From assembly GCA_002345565.1 (NCBI GenBank), contig DDVS01000002.1:293605-357604 (forward strand): DNA of 64,000 nucleotides. Direction: 5' to 3'. The notes under the pieces were generated by a model. It saw nothing but the letters and a program-made list of their open reading frames with translations. It had not been told where the DNA came from and did no database searches. The position numbers and the translations under genes are program-made. How positions within the stretch are numbered: the first letter of the stretch is position 1; each line of letters starts with the position of its first letter. Positions 24,721 to 33,436 of the stretch are shown piece after piece. The DNA is from Flavobacteriales bacterium UBA2306. GTDB taxonomy: Bacteria > Bacteroidota > Bacteroidia > Flavobacteriales > Weeksellaceae.

Positions 24721-24857
24721 TTGGGCAGCTTAATCCGCCTTCCACTCCCAAACCTAACGAAGTGGTTCGACGAAGTCAATCTTTTTTGTCACGTTTTCAT
24801 ATTAAATAGAACTCGAAGACTACGCAAAAAAGGATTTCCGTTCAAGTCGGGCTGCAG
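24721..24857 (+). ncRNA. GC-rich structured element, copy A
   Basis: An unusually GC-rich element in an AT-rich gap. The closing helix GCAGC (24725-24729) pairs with GCTGC (24851-24855). An inner helix pairs AATCTTTTTTG with CAAAAAAGGATT, with one bulged G. The related copy at 53995-54080 (minus strand) conserves the TCCG/TTCC words and the inner helix. Its closing pair is GCGCC/GGCGC, a compensatory change. This supports a structured RNA or hairpin DNA element. Whether it is transcribed is unknown. Confidence 0.5.
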
Positions 24858-25097
24858 ATTCAGCGTAAAATAGAAAGTTAACTTAAAAACTCAATATTGT
24901 TAAAAATCTGCAAAATCAGCTTAATCAGCGAGAAACTCAAAACCTTTTTTGAGCAAAGCGCCTTTGCGAACCTCAAAATATTTTCAATAATTTCAAAAAA
25001 TCTTTGAGCGCTTTGCGGTAAAAAACTATACTTAACATAATGTTGCGCCGATTTCAAAAATCAATTACATTTACAATCGATAATTTTTTACAATTTA
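24858..25097. other. Intergenic tail before sdaA with tandem-word repeats
   Basis: No gene seen. It contains AATCTGCAAAATCAGC-type and GCGCCTTTGCGAACC / GAGCGCTTTGCGGT words like those at 42095-42175, i.e. the same class of short tandem words seen in other gaps. The sdaA promoter must lie in its last 60 bases. Confidence 0.4.
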
Positions 25098-26516
25098 ATG
25101 GAATCTATCAGTGTTTTTGACATCATAAAAATCGGAATTGGACCATCATCTTCCCACACAATGGGACCTTGGAATGCAGCACAGATGTTTCTGGATTTGG
25201 TCAAACGAAATCATTCTTTACAAGATGTGAAAGAAGTCTTCGTAGAATTCTTTGGATCGTTGGCGAAAACAGGTGTTGGACACGGAACTGATATTGCAGG
25301 AATGCTCGGTCTAAGCGGAGAAAACTTCCGAACCATTGATACCAATAAGATTGATGAGAAAATTGATAAAATAAAATCAGAACAAAAAATCAATCTTGGT
25401 GGAGAAATCTGGTTGCCTTTTATTTACGGTCATCATTTGATTCTTAATAAAGAAAAATCCCTCGACTTTCATCCAAACGGAATGATTTTCAAAGTTGTTT
25501 TCCAAAATGGTGAAGAATTAAGTCAGGATTATTATTCCGTTGGAGGCGGATTTGTTGCAACCCAAGAAGATAATTCGATGGAAGATCGTTGTATTCGCAC
25601 ACTTTATCCTTGCCATAAGGGCAGCGATATTCTTAAGTACATCGATAAACTTAAACTCGATAAAATCTCAGATTTGGTTTTCCTTAACGAAGAATCTTGG
25701 AGAACCCACGAAGAAACTCGACAAAAAGCACTTGATATTTGGGATAATATAAAAGACTGCGTTTATAAAAGCATCAACAAAAAAGGAATTCTTCCGGGCG
25801 GTTTGAACGTTACAAGACGAGCTTCGGAAATGAATGAAAAACTCCTTGGAACGCAGATTTATAAAAATAAAAATGAGTGGTTTGAAATGGTAAAGAGCGA
25901 GCAAAAAACTTTCAGTTCTGTTACCAAATGGGTTTCTTGTTTTGCTCTCGCTGTGAATGAAGAAAATGCATCTTTCGGAAGAATAATTACAGCGCCAACC
26001 AACGGAGCAAGTGGTGTAATACCAGCAGTTTTGATGTATGCCCAGACTTTTACTGAATTCAATTCAGAAGAGGATATCATTAGATTCTTATTAGTTGCTG
26101 GAGAAATCGGAACTATTTTTAAAAAGAATGCAACTATCTCTGCAGCAATGGGAGGTTGTCAGGCAGAAGTTGGGGTTTCATCAGCAATGGCAGCAGCTGG
26201 ATTAACGGAGATTTCTGGAGGAACACCGGGACAAGTTCTAATGGCAGCAGAAATTGCAATGGAGCATCATCTCGGATTAACGTGTGATCCAATTGGTGGA
26301 TTGGTTCAAATCCCCTGCATCGAACGAAATTCTATGGGAGCAATGAAAGCTATTACTGCGGCTTCTCTTGCTTTGGACGGTGATCCTACAAAAGCAAAAG
26401 TTTCTTTAGATAGTGTTATCAAATCGATGTGGGAAACTGCTTTGGATATGAATTCAAAATATAAAGAAACTTCTGAGGGCGGACTGGCTGTCGCAGTGAA
26501 TGTTGCCGAATGTTAA
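25098..26516 (+). CDS. sdaA: L-serine ammonia-lyase (L-serine dehydratase), iron-sulfur type
   Basis: Deaminates L-serine to pyruvate and ammonia with a [4Fe-4S] cluster. The 472-residue protein is the single-chain form, with beta and alpha parts joined. The N-terminal GIGPSSSHTMGPWNAAQMF is the beta-domain signature. The alpha domain holds TAPTNGASGVIPAVL (near 299-313), AAMGGCQAEVGVSSAMAAAG (near 350) and CDPIGGLVQIPCIERN (near 395), with the cluster cysteines. It stands alone on the plus strand with a gap of 385 bases upstream. Confidence 0.96.
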   Translation: MESISVFDIIKIGIGPSSSHTMGPWNAAQMFLDLVKRNHSLQDVKEVFVEFFGSLAKTGVGHGTDIAGMLGLSGENFRTIDTNKIDEKIDKIKSEQKINLGGEIWLPFIYGHHLILNKEKSLDFHPNGMIFKVVFQNGEELSQDYYSVGGGFVATQEDNSMEDRCIRTLYPCHKGSDILKYIDKLKLDKISDLVFLNEESWRTHEETRQKALDIWDNIKDCVYKSINKKGILPGGLNVTRRASEMNEKLLGTQIYKNKNEWFEMVKSEQKTFSSVTKWVSCFALAVNEENASFGRIITAPTNGASGVIPAVLMYAQTFTEFNSEEDIIRFLLVAGEIGTIFKKNATISAAMGGCQAEVGVSSAMAAAGLTEISGGTPGQVLMAAEIAMEHHLGLTCDPIGGLVQIPCIERNSMGAMKAITAASLALDGDPTKAKVSLDSVIKSMWETALDMNSKYKETSEGGLAVAVNVAEC

Positions 26517-26728
26517 CAGTAAATGAGTATGAAGAATGGTCTGTCTATAATTTCCGAAGACCTACAAAAAATAATCGAAGCTTTTTAAAATAAGCCGATT
26601 CTTTTAATATGTTACTTCGATTCTAATTTTCTAATATCTAGCTTCTAATACTTATCTTTCCAATATTAATTTTCCGTAATAAAGAATCGTTAAAAAAGTA
26701 GTCTTAAGATTATCAAAAATAAAATTCG

Positions 26729-26736
26729 TATCTTTG
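26729..26736 (+). promoter_or_regulatory. -7 promoter element of the DEAD-box helicase gene
   Basis: TATCTTTG exactly matches TAnnTTTG and lies 24 bases before the ATG, giving a very short leader. A clear -33 TTTG at the right spacing was not found. Confidence 0.5.
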
Positions 26737-26759
26737 CAACAAATTAGACGATCTTTTAA

Positions 26760-28454
26760 ATGAATTTATTTACGGAATCCAATCTTAGCGCTGAAGTTCT
26801 TCAGGCGATTGGCGATCTCGGCTTCGTAGAGCCGACAGAAATCCAAAAACAGACTATTCCTTTTATCTCTACAGATACTCGCGATCTCATCGCACTTGCG
26901 GCAACAGGAACAGGCAAAACAGCAGCATTTTCGCTTCCGATTTTGGATATGATAGACGACAACAGTCGTAAAATCCAATTATTGGTGCTTTGCCCTACTC
27001 GTGAACTTTGCCTTCAGATTACCAAAGACATCAAAAATTATACGAAATACCTTAAAAACATCAAAACTACTGCAGTTTATGGTGGTAGTAGCATTATGGA
27101 TCAAATCCGATCTTTGAGAGACAAACCGCAAATTATTGTGGGAACTCCGGGTCGTGTGATCGATATGATCGGAAGAAAAGCACTTGACTTTTCTGATGTA
27201 CAATGGGTGGTTTTAGATGAAGCAGACGAAATGTTATCTATGGGTTTCAAAGACGATTTGGAAACAATCCTTAGCGAAACGCCTGAAACTAAGCAAACTT
27301 TTTTGTTCTCTGCAACAATGAACAAAGAAGTAGAGCGTATTTCTAAAAATTATTTGACCAATCCTCACAGAATTTCTGTTGGATCGATTAATGCAGTTAA
27401 GAAAAATATCAAGCACGAATACTATGTGGTTGGTTACAGACAGAAAAAAGATGCTCTTAAGAGATTGATTGATTCAAATCCAAATCAATATTCAATTATC
27501 TTTTGTAGAACAAGAATGGAAACGCAGGAAGTTGCAGACTTCTTGATGCAGAACGGTTATGCCGCAGATGCACTTCACGGTGATCTTTCTCAAGCGCAGA
27601 GAGACACTGTAATGAAGAAATTTAGACTTAAAAATATCGATATTCTGGTTGCAACAGATGTTGCGGCTAGAGGTTTGGATGTTGATTCTTTGACTCACGT
27701 GATCCATTTCTCTTTACCAGATGATCCAGAAGTTTTCGTTCACAGAAGTGGAAGAACTGGTAGAGCAGGTAAGGACGGAATTTCTATGGCTTTCATTAAG
27801 CCTGAAGAAAGCAGGAAATTGAAGCAAATCAAGTCTGAGACTAAAATCGAAATGACTGAGAAGCAAGTTCCATCAGGAAAAGATATTATCAAAGCTCAAG
27901 TTGCTGGCGTTTTCGAAAAATTATTGACAGAGCACGAAGATTTCTTCGAGTTTGATGATTCTTTGATTCCAGACCTTTCCAATTTCACAAAAGAAGAATT
28001 GGTTCATCAGTTACTACAATTCCAATTGAAAGATCTTGCTACTTATTATAAGGATAGAAATGATCTTCAAAAACAAGAACTAAATAGTAGAGGGGATGAT
28101 AGAGGAAGCAGAAGAGAAAGAGGAAGAGAGCGTGAAAGAAATGGCGAACCGAGAGAAAGAAGAGAGCGTGGCGATAGAAATGACAGAGGTGGAAAACCAA
28201 GAAGAAAAAATGAAGATATGGTAAGATTCTTCTTCAACCTTGGAAAAAGAGACCAACTGAAGAAAGTGGATATGCTGGATATTATCAACAAAGCGACTGC
28301 AAAATCCAAAAAAAGAGCAGATATTGGGGATATTGAAATCTTGGATAAGTTCAGTTTTTTCGAAATCGAAAAATCTTTCAAGAATGAAGTTCTGAATGGA
28401 TTGACTGAGATGAAATTTCGGGGAAAGGAAATGAGAGCAGAAGTTGCTAATTAG
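26760..28454 (+). CDS. DEAD-box RNA helicase with DbpA-type RNA-binding domain
   Basis: An ATP-dependent RNA helicase of 564 residues. The motifs in order are AATGTGKTAAF (Walker A, near 46-56), PTRELC, TPGRVID, DEAD (near 155), SAT (near 185), ARGLD and HRSGRTGRAG. After the helicase core comes an arginine-rich linker at about residues 440-480, with RGSRRERGRERERNGEPRER. A C-terminal DbpA-like RNA-binding domain follows from DMVRFFFNLGKRDQ to the end. This is the CsdA/DeaD architecture, with a likely role in ribosome assembly or cold-stress RNA remodelling. A good terminator follows. Confidence 0.93.
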   Translation: MNLFTESNLSAEVLQAIGDLGFVEPTEIQKQTIPFISTDTRDLIALAATGTGKTAAFSLPILDMIDDNSRKIQLLVLCPTRELCLQITKDIKNYTKYLKNIKTTAVYGGSSIMDQIRSLRDKPQIIVGTPGRVIDMIGRKALDFSDVQWVVLDEADEMLSMGFKDDLETILSETPETKQTFLFSATMNKEVERISKNYLTNPHRISVGSINAVKKNIKHEYYVVGYRQKKDALKRLIDSNPNQYSIIFCRTRMETQEVADFLMQNGYAADALHGDLSQAQRDTVMKKFRLKNIDILVATDVAARGLDVDSLTHVIHFSLPDDPEVFVHRSGRTGRAGKDGISMAFIKPEESRKLKQIKSETKIEMTEKQVPSGKDIIKAQVAGVFEKLLTEHEDFFEFDDSLIPDLSNFTKEELVHQLLQFQLKDLATYYKDRNDLQKQELNSRGDDRGSRRERGRERERNGEPRERRERGDRNDRGGKPRRKNEDMVRFFFNLGKRDQLKKVDMLDIINKATAKSKKRADIGDIEILDKFSFFEIEKSFKNEVLNGLTEMKFRGKEMRAEVAN

Positions 28455-28494
28455 TCAACTTTTCTTCTTAAATAAACTTTATAAATAAATGTAA

Positions 28495-28520
28495 AAACCT
28501 GTTAATCAACAGGTTTTTGT
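28495..28520 (+). terminator. Terminator of the DEAD-box helicase gene
   Basis: An 11-base-pair perfect stem AAAAACCTGTT (28495-28505) with AACAGGTTTTT (28510-28520) around a four-base loop, followed by T-rich sequence. Confidence 0.88.
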
Positions 28521-28607
28521 GTTTTTTAAGTTTAATAATAATTTAATATAAAAATTTTCTTTGCCTTTTGTTTTTTATCATATTTGCAGGACTTAAATTA
28601 AGAAAAA

Positions 28608-29246
28608 ATGGGAATAGGTAATATTTTCAGAGCATTTCAACCAAAAGACAAGATCTTTTTTGATTTGTTTCTTCGTGTAGCAGACAATCTGGTAGAGATG
28701 TCCAAAACTTTTCATGATGGTTTATTAGAATTTGACATCAATGATGAAACTCTATTGAATCAAATGAGTGATTATGAACATAAATTGGATGATCTTACGC
28801 ACGAGATATTTGTACAATTGGGAGAGAACTTTATCACGCCATTTGATAGAGAAGATATCAACTATCTGGCATCTGGTTTAGATGATATTGCAGATTATAT
28901 TTATGCTTCTGCTAAATATATCTATTTATACAAAAGCCCGGACAATAAGGTTTACTCTGAGTTTTCATTATTGATCTACAAATCTTGTCTGGAAATTAAA
29001 AAAGCTCTGGAAAACTTGAAAGATTTTAAAAATCCTGAAGAAGTTAGAGAGTCTTGTATCAAGATCAATTCCTATGAAAATATAGCAGATGATGTGCTAA
29101 GCCAGGCTATTGTGAAATTGTTTGAAACTAATGATGCGATTCTTATCATCAAACAAAAATCTATTTTGGATTACCTGGAAGTTGTGACAGATAAGGCAGA
29201 AGATGTTGCCAATACAATGGAAAGCATTGTGATCAAATACGCATAA
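28608..29246 (+). CDS. DUF47/PhoU-like regulator of phosphate transport
   Basis: An all-helical PhoU-like protein of 212 residues that usually partners a Pit transporter. Family features are the N-terminal KDKIFFDLFLRVADNLVEM and the acidic metal-binding-like helices with YEHKLDDLTHEIF and SGLDDIADYIY. The pit gene starts 25 bases downstream, so the two form an operon. In characterised pairs the DUF47 protein modulates the transporter; here that is inferred from gene order. Confidence 0.9.
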   Translation: MGIGNIFRAFQPKDKIFFDLFLRVADNLVEMSKTFHDGLLEFDINDETLLNQMSDYEHKLDDLTHEIFVQLGENFITPFDREDINYLASGLDDIADYIYASAKYIYLYKSPDNKVYSEFSLLIYKSCLEIKKALENLKDFKNPEEVRESCIKINSYENIADDVLSQAIVKLFETNDAILIIKQKSILDYLEVVTDKAEDVANTMESIVIKYA

Positions 29247-29271
29247 GCGATCAATAAAAATTAAAAAACGA

Positions 29272-30411
29272 ATGGAGTTTCCAATTCTACTCATAATTAT
29301 TATCGCATTGGCGTTAATATTCGATTTTATCAATGGTTTTCACGATGCGGCTAACTCTATCGCAACCATTGTTTCCACAAAAGTTTTGACGCCTTTTCAG
29401 GCCGTTCTTTGGGCAGCACTTTGGAACTTTGCTGCTTTTTTTATCGCGGCTTATGTGGTGGGGGAATTCAAAATTGGTAATACAATTGCCAAAACCGTGG
29501 ATGAAAACTTTATCACCCTAGAAGTTATTTTCTCCGGCTTGATAGCAGCTATCGCCTGGAATCTTTTTACCTGGTGGTTTGGGATTCCATCTTCTTCTTC
29601 TCATACTTTGATAGGCGGATTTATAGGCGCAGCTTTGATGCATGCATTGGTTACAGACTATCACCTTATATCGCAAGCTCATCCGGATTATTCTTTTATA
29701 GAAAATGTAAGCCAATCTTTCCAGCAATTATTTTCTCAGAATGTGGTGAAATATAAAGTTGTGATTCCGATTTTTCTTTTCATCTTTATGGCACCTTTTA
29801 TAGGGATGTTTGTGTCTATCATCATCACTTTGATTATTGTCAATATTTGCAAAAGATCTAATCCTCATAAAGCAGAGAGAGCTTTCAAGAAATTACAATT
29901 GGTTTCATCTGCATTATTCAGTTTGGGGCACGGAACCAATGATGCCCAGAAAGTAATGGGGATTATTGGAGCCGCAATGATCTATTTCCACGTTAATATG
30001 ATTCAAGATCCGCAGTATCTTAATATCCCTGAAGCAGAGAGATTTGGCTATTTTGCGCAACATTATCTTTGGGTTCCGTTTGTATCCTTCCTGGCTATTG
30101 GTCTTGGAACAATGAGTGGCGGTTGGAAAATCATCAAAACTATGGGAACCAGAATTACAAAAGTGACGCCTTTGGAAGGTGTTAGCGCAGAAACTGCGGG
30201 TGCTGTGACTTTATTTATCACAGATCATTTGGGAATTCCTGTTTCTACAACACACACCATTACAGGCTCTATTATTGGAGTAGGATTAACAAAAAGAGTA
30301 TCCGCTGTAAGATGGGGCGTTACCGTAAGTCTCCTTTGGGCTTGGGTACTTACCATTCCTATTAGTGCAATTGTGGCAGGAATTACTTATCTTCTGGTTA
30401 TTCTTATTTAA
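29272..30411 (+). CDS. pit: Low-affinity inorganic phosphate transporter (Pit family)
   Basis: Inner-membrane carrier that takes up phosphate as a metal-phosphate complex with protons. The 379 residues carry both halves of the inverted family signature: DFINGFHDAANSIATIVSTK (near 17-36) and SLGHGTNDAQKVMGIIGAAM (near 220-239). About ten membrane helices are visible. It is downstream of the PhoU-like gene and followed by a strong terminator, forming a two-gene operon. Confidence 0.96.
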   Translation: MEFPILLIIIIALALIFDFINGFHDAANSIATIVSTKVLTPFQAVLWAALWNFAAFFIAAYVVGEFKIGNTIAKTVDENFITLEVIFSGLIAAIAWNLFTWWFGIPSSSSHTLIGGFIGAALMHALVTDYHLISQAHPDYSFIENVSQSFQQLFSQNVVKYKVVIPIFLFIFMAPFIGMFVSIIITLIIVNICKRSNPHKAERAFKKLQLVSSALFSLGHGTNDAQKVMGIIGAAMIYFHVNMIQDPQYLNIPEAERFGYFAQHYLWVPFVSFLAIGLGTMSGGWKIIKTMGTRITKVTPLEGVSAETAGAVTLFITDHLGIPVSTTHTITGSIIGVGLTKRVSAVRWGVTVSLLWAWVLTIPISAIVAGITYLLVILI

Positions 30412-30433
30412 ATAATTTTATCAATCTTATATA

Positions 30434-30467
30434 AAAAACTTCCCAGAAAATAGGGAAGTTTTTTTAT
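30434..30467 (+). terminator. Terminator of the phosphate-transport operon
   Basis: An 11-base-pair stem AAAAACTTCCC (30434-30444) with GGGAAGTTTTT (30453-30463), then a T run. Confidence 0.88.
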
Positions 30468-30534
30468 TTTAATCTTGTTTTGATAGCAAGTAAAAAGACT
30501 TAAAATTGTATTTTTGTGGTAAATAAAATCTCAA

Positions 30535-31506
30535 ATGGAATTTTTAGATCACTATCAAAAGATCGTTGCTGAAGCTATAGAAAAGTACACATTTACAGAA
30601 AAACCTTCAGAACTTTATGAGCCAATGAATTACATAATCTCGCACGGCGGGAAAAGACTTCGCCCGATAATGGTTTTAATGGGAACAGATTTATTTGACG
30701 GGGATACACAAAAAGCCATTAAACCTGCTTTAGCCATTGAGTTTTTTCATAATTTTTCATTAATCCATGATGATATTATGGATGAAGCACCCATCCGCAG
30801 AAATAAACCTACCATCCATACCCTTCATGGGATTAATATTGGAATACTTTCCGGAGATGCTTTGTTGATAAAAGCCTATCAGTTCTTTGAAGATCTGGAG
30901 CCGGAATTATTCAAAAAATGTATCAAAATATTCTCTGAAACAGGCGCTATTCTTTGTGAAGGCCAACAAAATGATGTTAATTTTGAAACGCAGAAGCAAG
31001 TCTCTTATGAAGAATATATTGATATGATTACCAGCAAAACAGGTGTCTTGAGTGCTGCTTCCTTCCAAATCGGTGCTTTAATTGCAGGTGCTAGTGAAGA
31101 TGATGCACAAGCCATTTATAATTTCGGTAAACATATTGGCATCGCTTTCCAGATTATGGATGATTACCTGGATGTCTTCGGAAATCAGGAACAATTTGGT
31201 AAAAAACACGCCGGAGACATTTATGAAAATAAAAAAACCATCCTCTATCTTCTTGCACTAGAACATGCCAATGACCAGGAGTTGCAGGAACTTAATTATT
31301 GGTATTCTAAAAAAACAGATAACATTGATAAAGTTTATGGCGTAGAAAAGATTTTCCGAAGAACAAAAGTGGATGATAAAGTGCTTAGATTGATCCAAAA
31401 ACATAATGAAATTGGACAATCTTACCTTGATAAAATCAATCTTCCAGACGAGAAAAAATTACCTTTCCGAGAGCTGGCAAATTACCTCCTTAGAAGAGAA
31501 TCATAA
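30535..31506 (+). CDS. ispB: Polyprenyl (octaprenyl/heptaprenyl-type) diphosphate synthase
   Basis: Extends farnesyl or geranyl diphosphate with IPP to make the long isoprenoid chain. The 323 residues carry GGKRLRPIM (near 40-48), the first aspartate-rich motif HDDIMDEAPIRR (near 80-91) and the second QIMDDYLDVFG (near 205-215). In a menaquinone organism the product is probably the quinone tail or a carrier lipid; chain length cannot be determined here. A -7-like TATTTTTG lies at 30509-30516, 18 bases before the ATG. The symbol is by family and not by proven product. Confidence 0.88.
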   Translation: MEFLDHYQKIVAEAIEKYTFTEKPSELYEPMNYIISHGGKRLRPIMVLMGTDLFDGDTQKAIKPALAIEFFHNFSLIHDDIMDEAPIRRNKPTIHTLHGINIGILSGDALLIKAYQFFEDLEPELFKKCIKIFSETGAILCEGQQNDVNFETQKQVSYEEYIDMITSKTGVLSAASFQIGALIAGASEDDAQAIYNFGKHIGIAFQIMDDYLDVFGNQEQFGKKHAGDIYENKKTILYLLALEHANDQELQELNYWYSKKTDNIDKVYGVEKIFRRTKVDDKVLRLIQKHNEIGQSYLDKINLPDEKKLPFRELANYLLRRES

Positions 31507-31508
31507 TA

Positions 31509-31580
31509 TAACAATGTATCAATTTACCAATCTAGCAATGATTTAAGATATTGGTAAACAGATACACTGATAAATTGTTA
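31509..31580. repeat. Nested inverted repeat between ispB and GSCFA gene
   Basis: Three arm pairs nest within 72 bases: TAACAAT/ATTGTTA (31509-31515 and 31574-31580), GTATC/GATAC (31516-31520 and 31561-31565) and TTTACCAAT/ATTGGTAAA (31523-31531 and 31550-31558). The arms fill the whole gap between the ispB stop and the GSCFA start. Confidence 0.65.
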
Positions 31581-31592
31581 CATTTTAAAATA

Positions 31593-32546
31593 ATGAAATT
31601 CCGTACAGAAGTAGAAATCCTTGCAAGCGAAAAGAAAATAGGAGTACAAGATGGTATATTTTCCATAGGCTCTTGTTTTGCGACAGAAATGCACGAAAAA
31701 TTCGCCGCAGGTCAAATCCAATCTTTGAACAATCCTTTCGGGATCATTTTTAATCCTTATTCTATTCATAACGCTATTCAGCAGATTTATGACGCTAAAG
31801 AATATCAGGAAAACGATTTGATTTTGGCCAATGAAAACTACATTAGTCTAGATCATCATTCGTCTTTTGATTCCAGATTTGCACACAAAACGCTGGAAAA
31901 AATCAACCAGAATATAGAAGAAGCCAATCAGTTTTTGCAGAACACAAGTTTTGTAATTATTACATTCGGAACATCTTATATTTATGAATTTCTTCCGAAG
32001 AAAAAATTAGTTTCCAATTGTCATAAAATTCCGCAAAAGTTCTTTGAAAAAAGATTTTTATCGCATCAAGAGCTAACAGACTCAATCAATAAAACTATTG
32101 ATATTCTAAAAGACATTTGTAAAAATGAGGTGCAGATATTGTTTACAGTTTCTCCGGTTCGCCATACAAAAGACGGAATTATTGAAAATCAACTCAGCAA
32201 ATCAAAATTAATAACTGCGATTCATGAATCGATTTCGGGAAAGGAAAATTGTCATTATCTTCCTGTTTATGAGATTCTGATGGATGATCTTCGAGATTAT
32301 CGTTTTTACAAAGAAGATCTCATTCATCCAAATTCTCAGGCGGTTCAGTACATTTGGGAGAAGTTTGGAAACGCTTATTTTTCTGATGAAACCAAGGTTT
32401 TCATTAATGAAAATAACAAAATCATCACAGCTTTGAGTCATAAAACCAATGATGAAAAGAATCGAAAATATCAGGAATTTTTAGATAAAATCAATCAAAG
32501 GATTCTTGAACAGCAAAAAAAAGTTAAACATAAAATATTTGGTTGA
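31593..32546 (+). CDS. GSCFA-domain protein
   Basis: A 317-residue protein of the GSCFA family, named for the motif seen here as FSIGSCFATEMHEKF (near residue 22). The family fold is thought to be SGNH-hydrolase-like. The serine in GSCFA, ITFGTSYIYE (near 114) and the C-terminal DLIHPNSQAVQYIWEKFG (Asp and His near 247-251) fit a Ser-Asp-His triad. The ATG at 31593 is chosen because the longer reading from 31551 is coded by the inverted repeat. The substrate is unknown; acyl or glycan ester hydrolysis is a guess. It lies between ispB and tatD. Confidence 0.85.
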   Translation: MKFRTEVEILASEKKIGVQDGIFSIGSCFATEMHEKFAAGQIQSLNNPFGIIFNPYSIHNAIQQIYDAKEYQENDLILANENYISLDHHSSFDSRFAHKTLEKINQNIEEANQFLQNTSFVIITFGTSYIYEFLPKKKLVSNCHKIPQKFFEKRFLSHQELTDSINKTIDILKDICKNEVQILFTVSPVRHTKDGIIENQLSKSKLITAIHESISGKENCHYLPVYEILMDDLRDYRFYKEDLIHPNSQAVQYIWEKFGNAYFSDETKVFINENNKIITALSHKTNDEKNRKYQEFLDKINQRILEQQKKVKHKIFG

Positions 32547-32619
32547 TAGTTGATGGTAATTAGCTGATAGAGTTCTATCAACAAGCAAAAAGCAACAACC
32601 GACAACAATCAACTATCAA
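32543..32619. repeat. Inverted repeat between GSCFA gene and tatD
   Basis: TTGATAGTTGA (32543-32553) and TCAACTATCAA (32609-32619) are exact reverse complements. An additional GATAGAGTTCTATC inner hairpin lies near 32566. The left arm overlaps the stop of the upstream gene and the right arm ends 5 bases before tatD. Confidence 0.6.
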
Positions 32620-32624
32620 CTCAT

Positions 32625-33395
32625 ATGATAGATACTCATACTCATTTATATTCAGATCAATTCGATGAAGACTGCGACGAGATGATTCAGCGGGCTTTGG
32701 ATAAAGGTGTAGAAAAGTTTTTTCTGCCCGCTATCGATTCGCATACGCATCAGAAAATGTTACTTTTGGAAGCTGAATATCCTAAGCAAATCTTCTCGAT
32801 GATGGGTTTGCACCCTTGTTCTGTTCAACCGGAATCTTGGGAAAAGGAATTGAAGATTGTAGAAAACTATCTGGCTCAAAGAGATTTTGTAGCCATTGGA
32901 GAAACCGGGATTGATTTGTATTGGGATAAATCCACGCTTGATATTCAGGTAAAAGCGTTTGAACAGCAAATTGATTGGGCAATTGAAAAAGATTTACCTA
33001 TCGTGATCCATACAAGAGAGAGCTTCGATGAAACATTTGAAGTTTTGGAAAGAAAAAAACATCCGAAATTACGTGGGATTTTCCATTGTTTCAGTGGAAA
33101 TCTGGAGCAGGCAAATCACGCAATAGACCTTCAATTTATTCTCGGAATTGGTGGAGTTGTAACGTTTAAAAATGGAAAAATAGATCAATTCCTAAATGAA
33201 ATTCCGCTAAATAAAATCGTTTTGGAAACAGATTCGCCTTATCTAGCACCGGTTCCTTTCCGCGGAAAAAGAAATGAAAGTGCTTATGTAGAATTGGTTG
33301 CAGGAAAATTGGTCGATATTTATGGAAAAGATTTCTCAGAAATCGATAGAATTACCACAGAAAATGCTCTGCAATTATTTAGATTAAATCAATAA
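32625..33395 (+). CDS. tatD: TatD-family metal-dependent deoxyribonuclease
   Basis: A TIM-barrel amidohydrolase-fold nuclease of 256 residues. Metal ligands appear in order: IDTHTHLYSDQF (HxH near residues 4-6), AIGETGIDLYWD (Glu near 93), IVIHTRES (His near 128), GIFHCFSGN (His near 152) and LETDSPYLAP (Asp near 204). The protein probably trims DNA ends or processes nucleic acids in the cytoplasm. The gene is convergent with rhlE across a shared terminator. Confidence 0.95.
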   Translation: MIDTHTHLYSDQFDEDCDEMIQRALDKGVEKFFLPAIDSHTHQKMLLLEAEYPKQIFSMMGLHPCSVQPESWEKELKIVENYLAQRDFVAIGETGIDLYWDKSTLDIQVKAFEQQIDWAIEKDLPIVIHTRESFDETFEVLERKKHPKLRGIFHCFSGNLEQANHAIDLQFILGIGGVVTFKNGKIDQFLNEIPLNKIVLETDSPYLAPVPFRGKRNESAYVELVAGKLVDIYGKDFSEIDRITTENALQLFRLNQ

Positions 33396-33406
33396 CTAAA
33401 CATACA

Positions 33407-33432
33407 AAAACCGGAAAATGACTTCCGGTTTT
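33407..33432. terminator. Bidirectional terminator between tatD and rhlE
   Basis: A perfect ten-base-pair stem AAAACCGGAA (33407-33416) with TTCCGGTTTT (33423-33432), with T runs at either end. It abuts the rhlE stop. Confidence 0.88.
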
Positions 33433-33436
33433 CTTT

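Noticed and set aside
26523..26588. 21-codon ORF upstream of the DEAD-box helicase gene
   Set aside because: It is short, without recognisable ribosome binding or conservation evidence, in an AT-rich leader.
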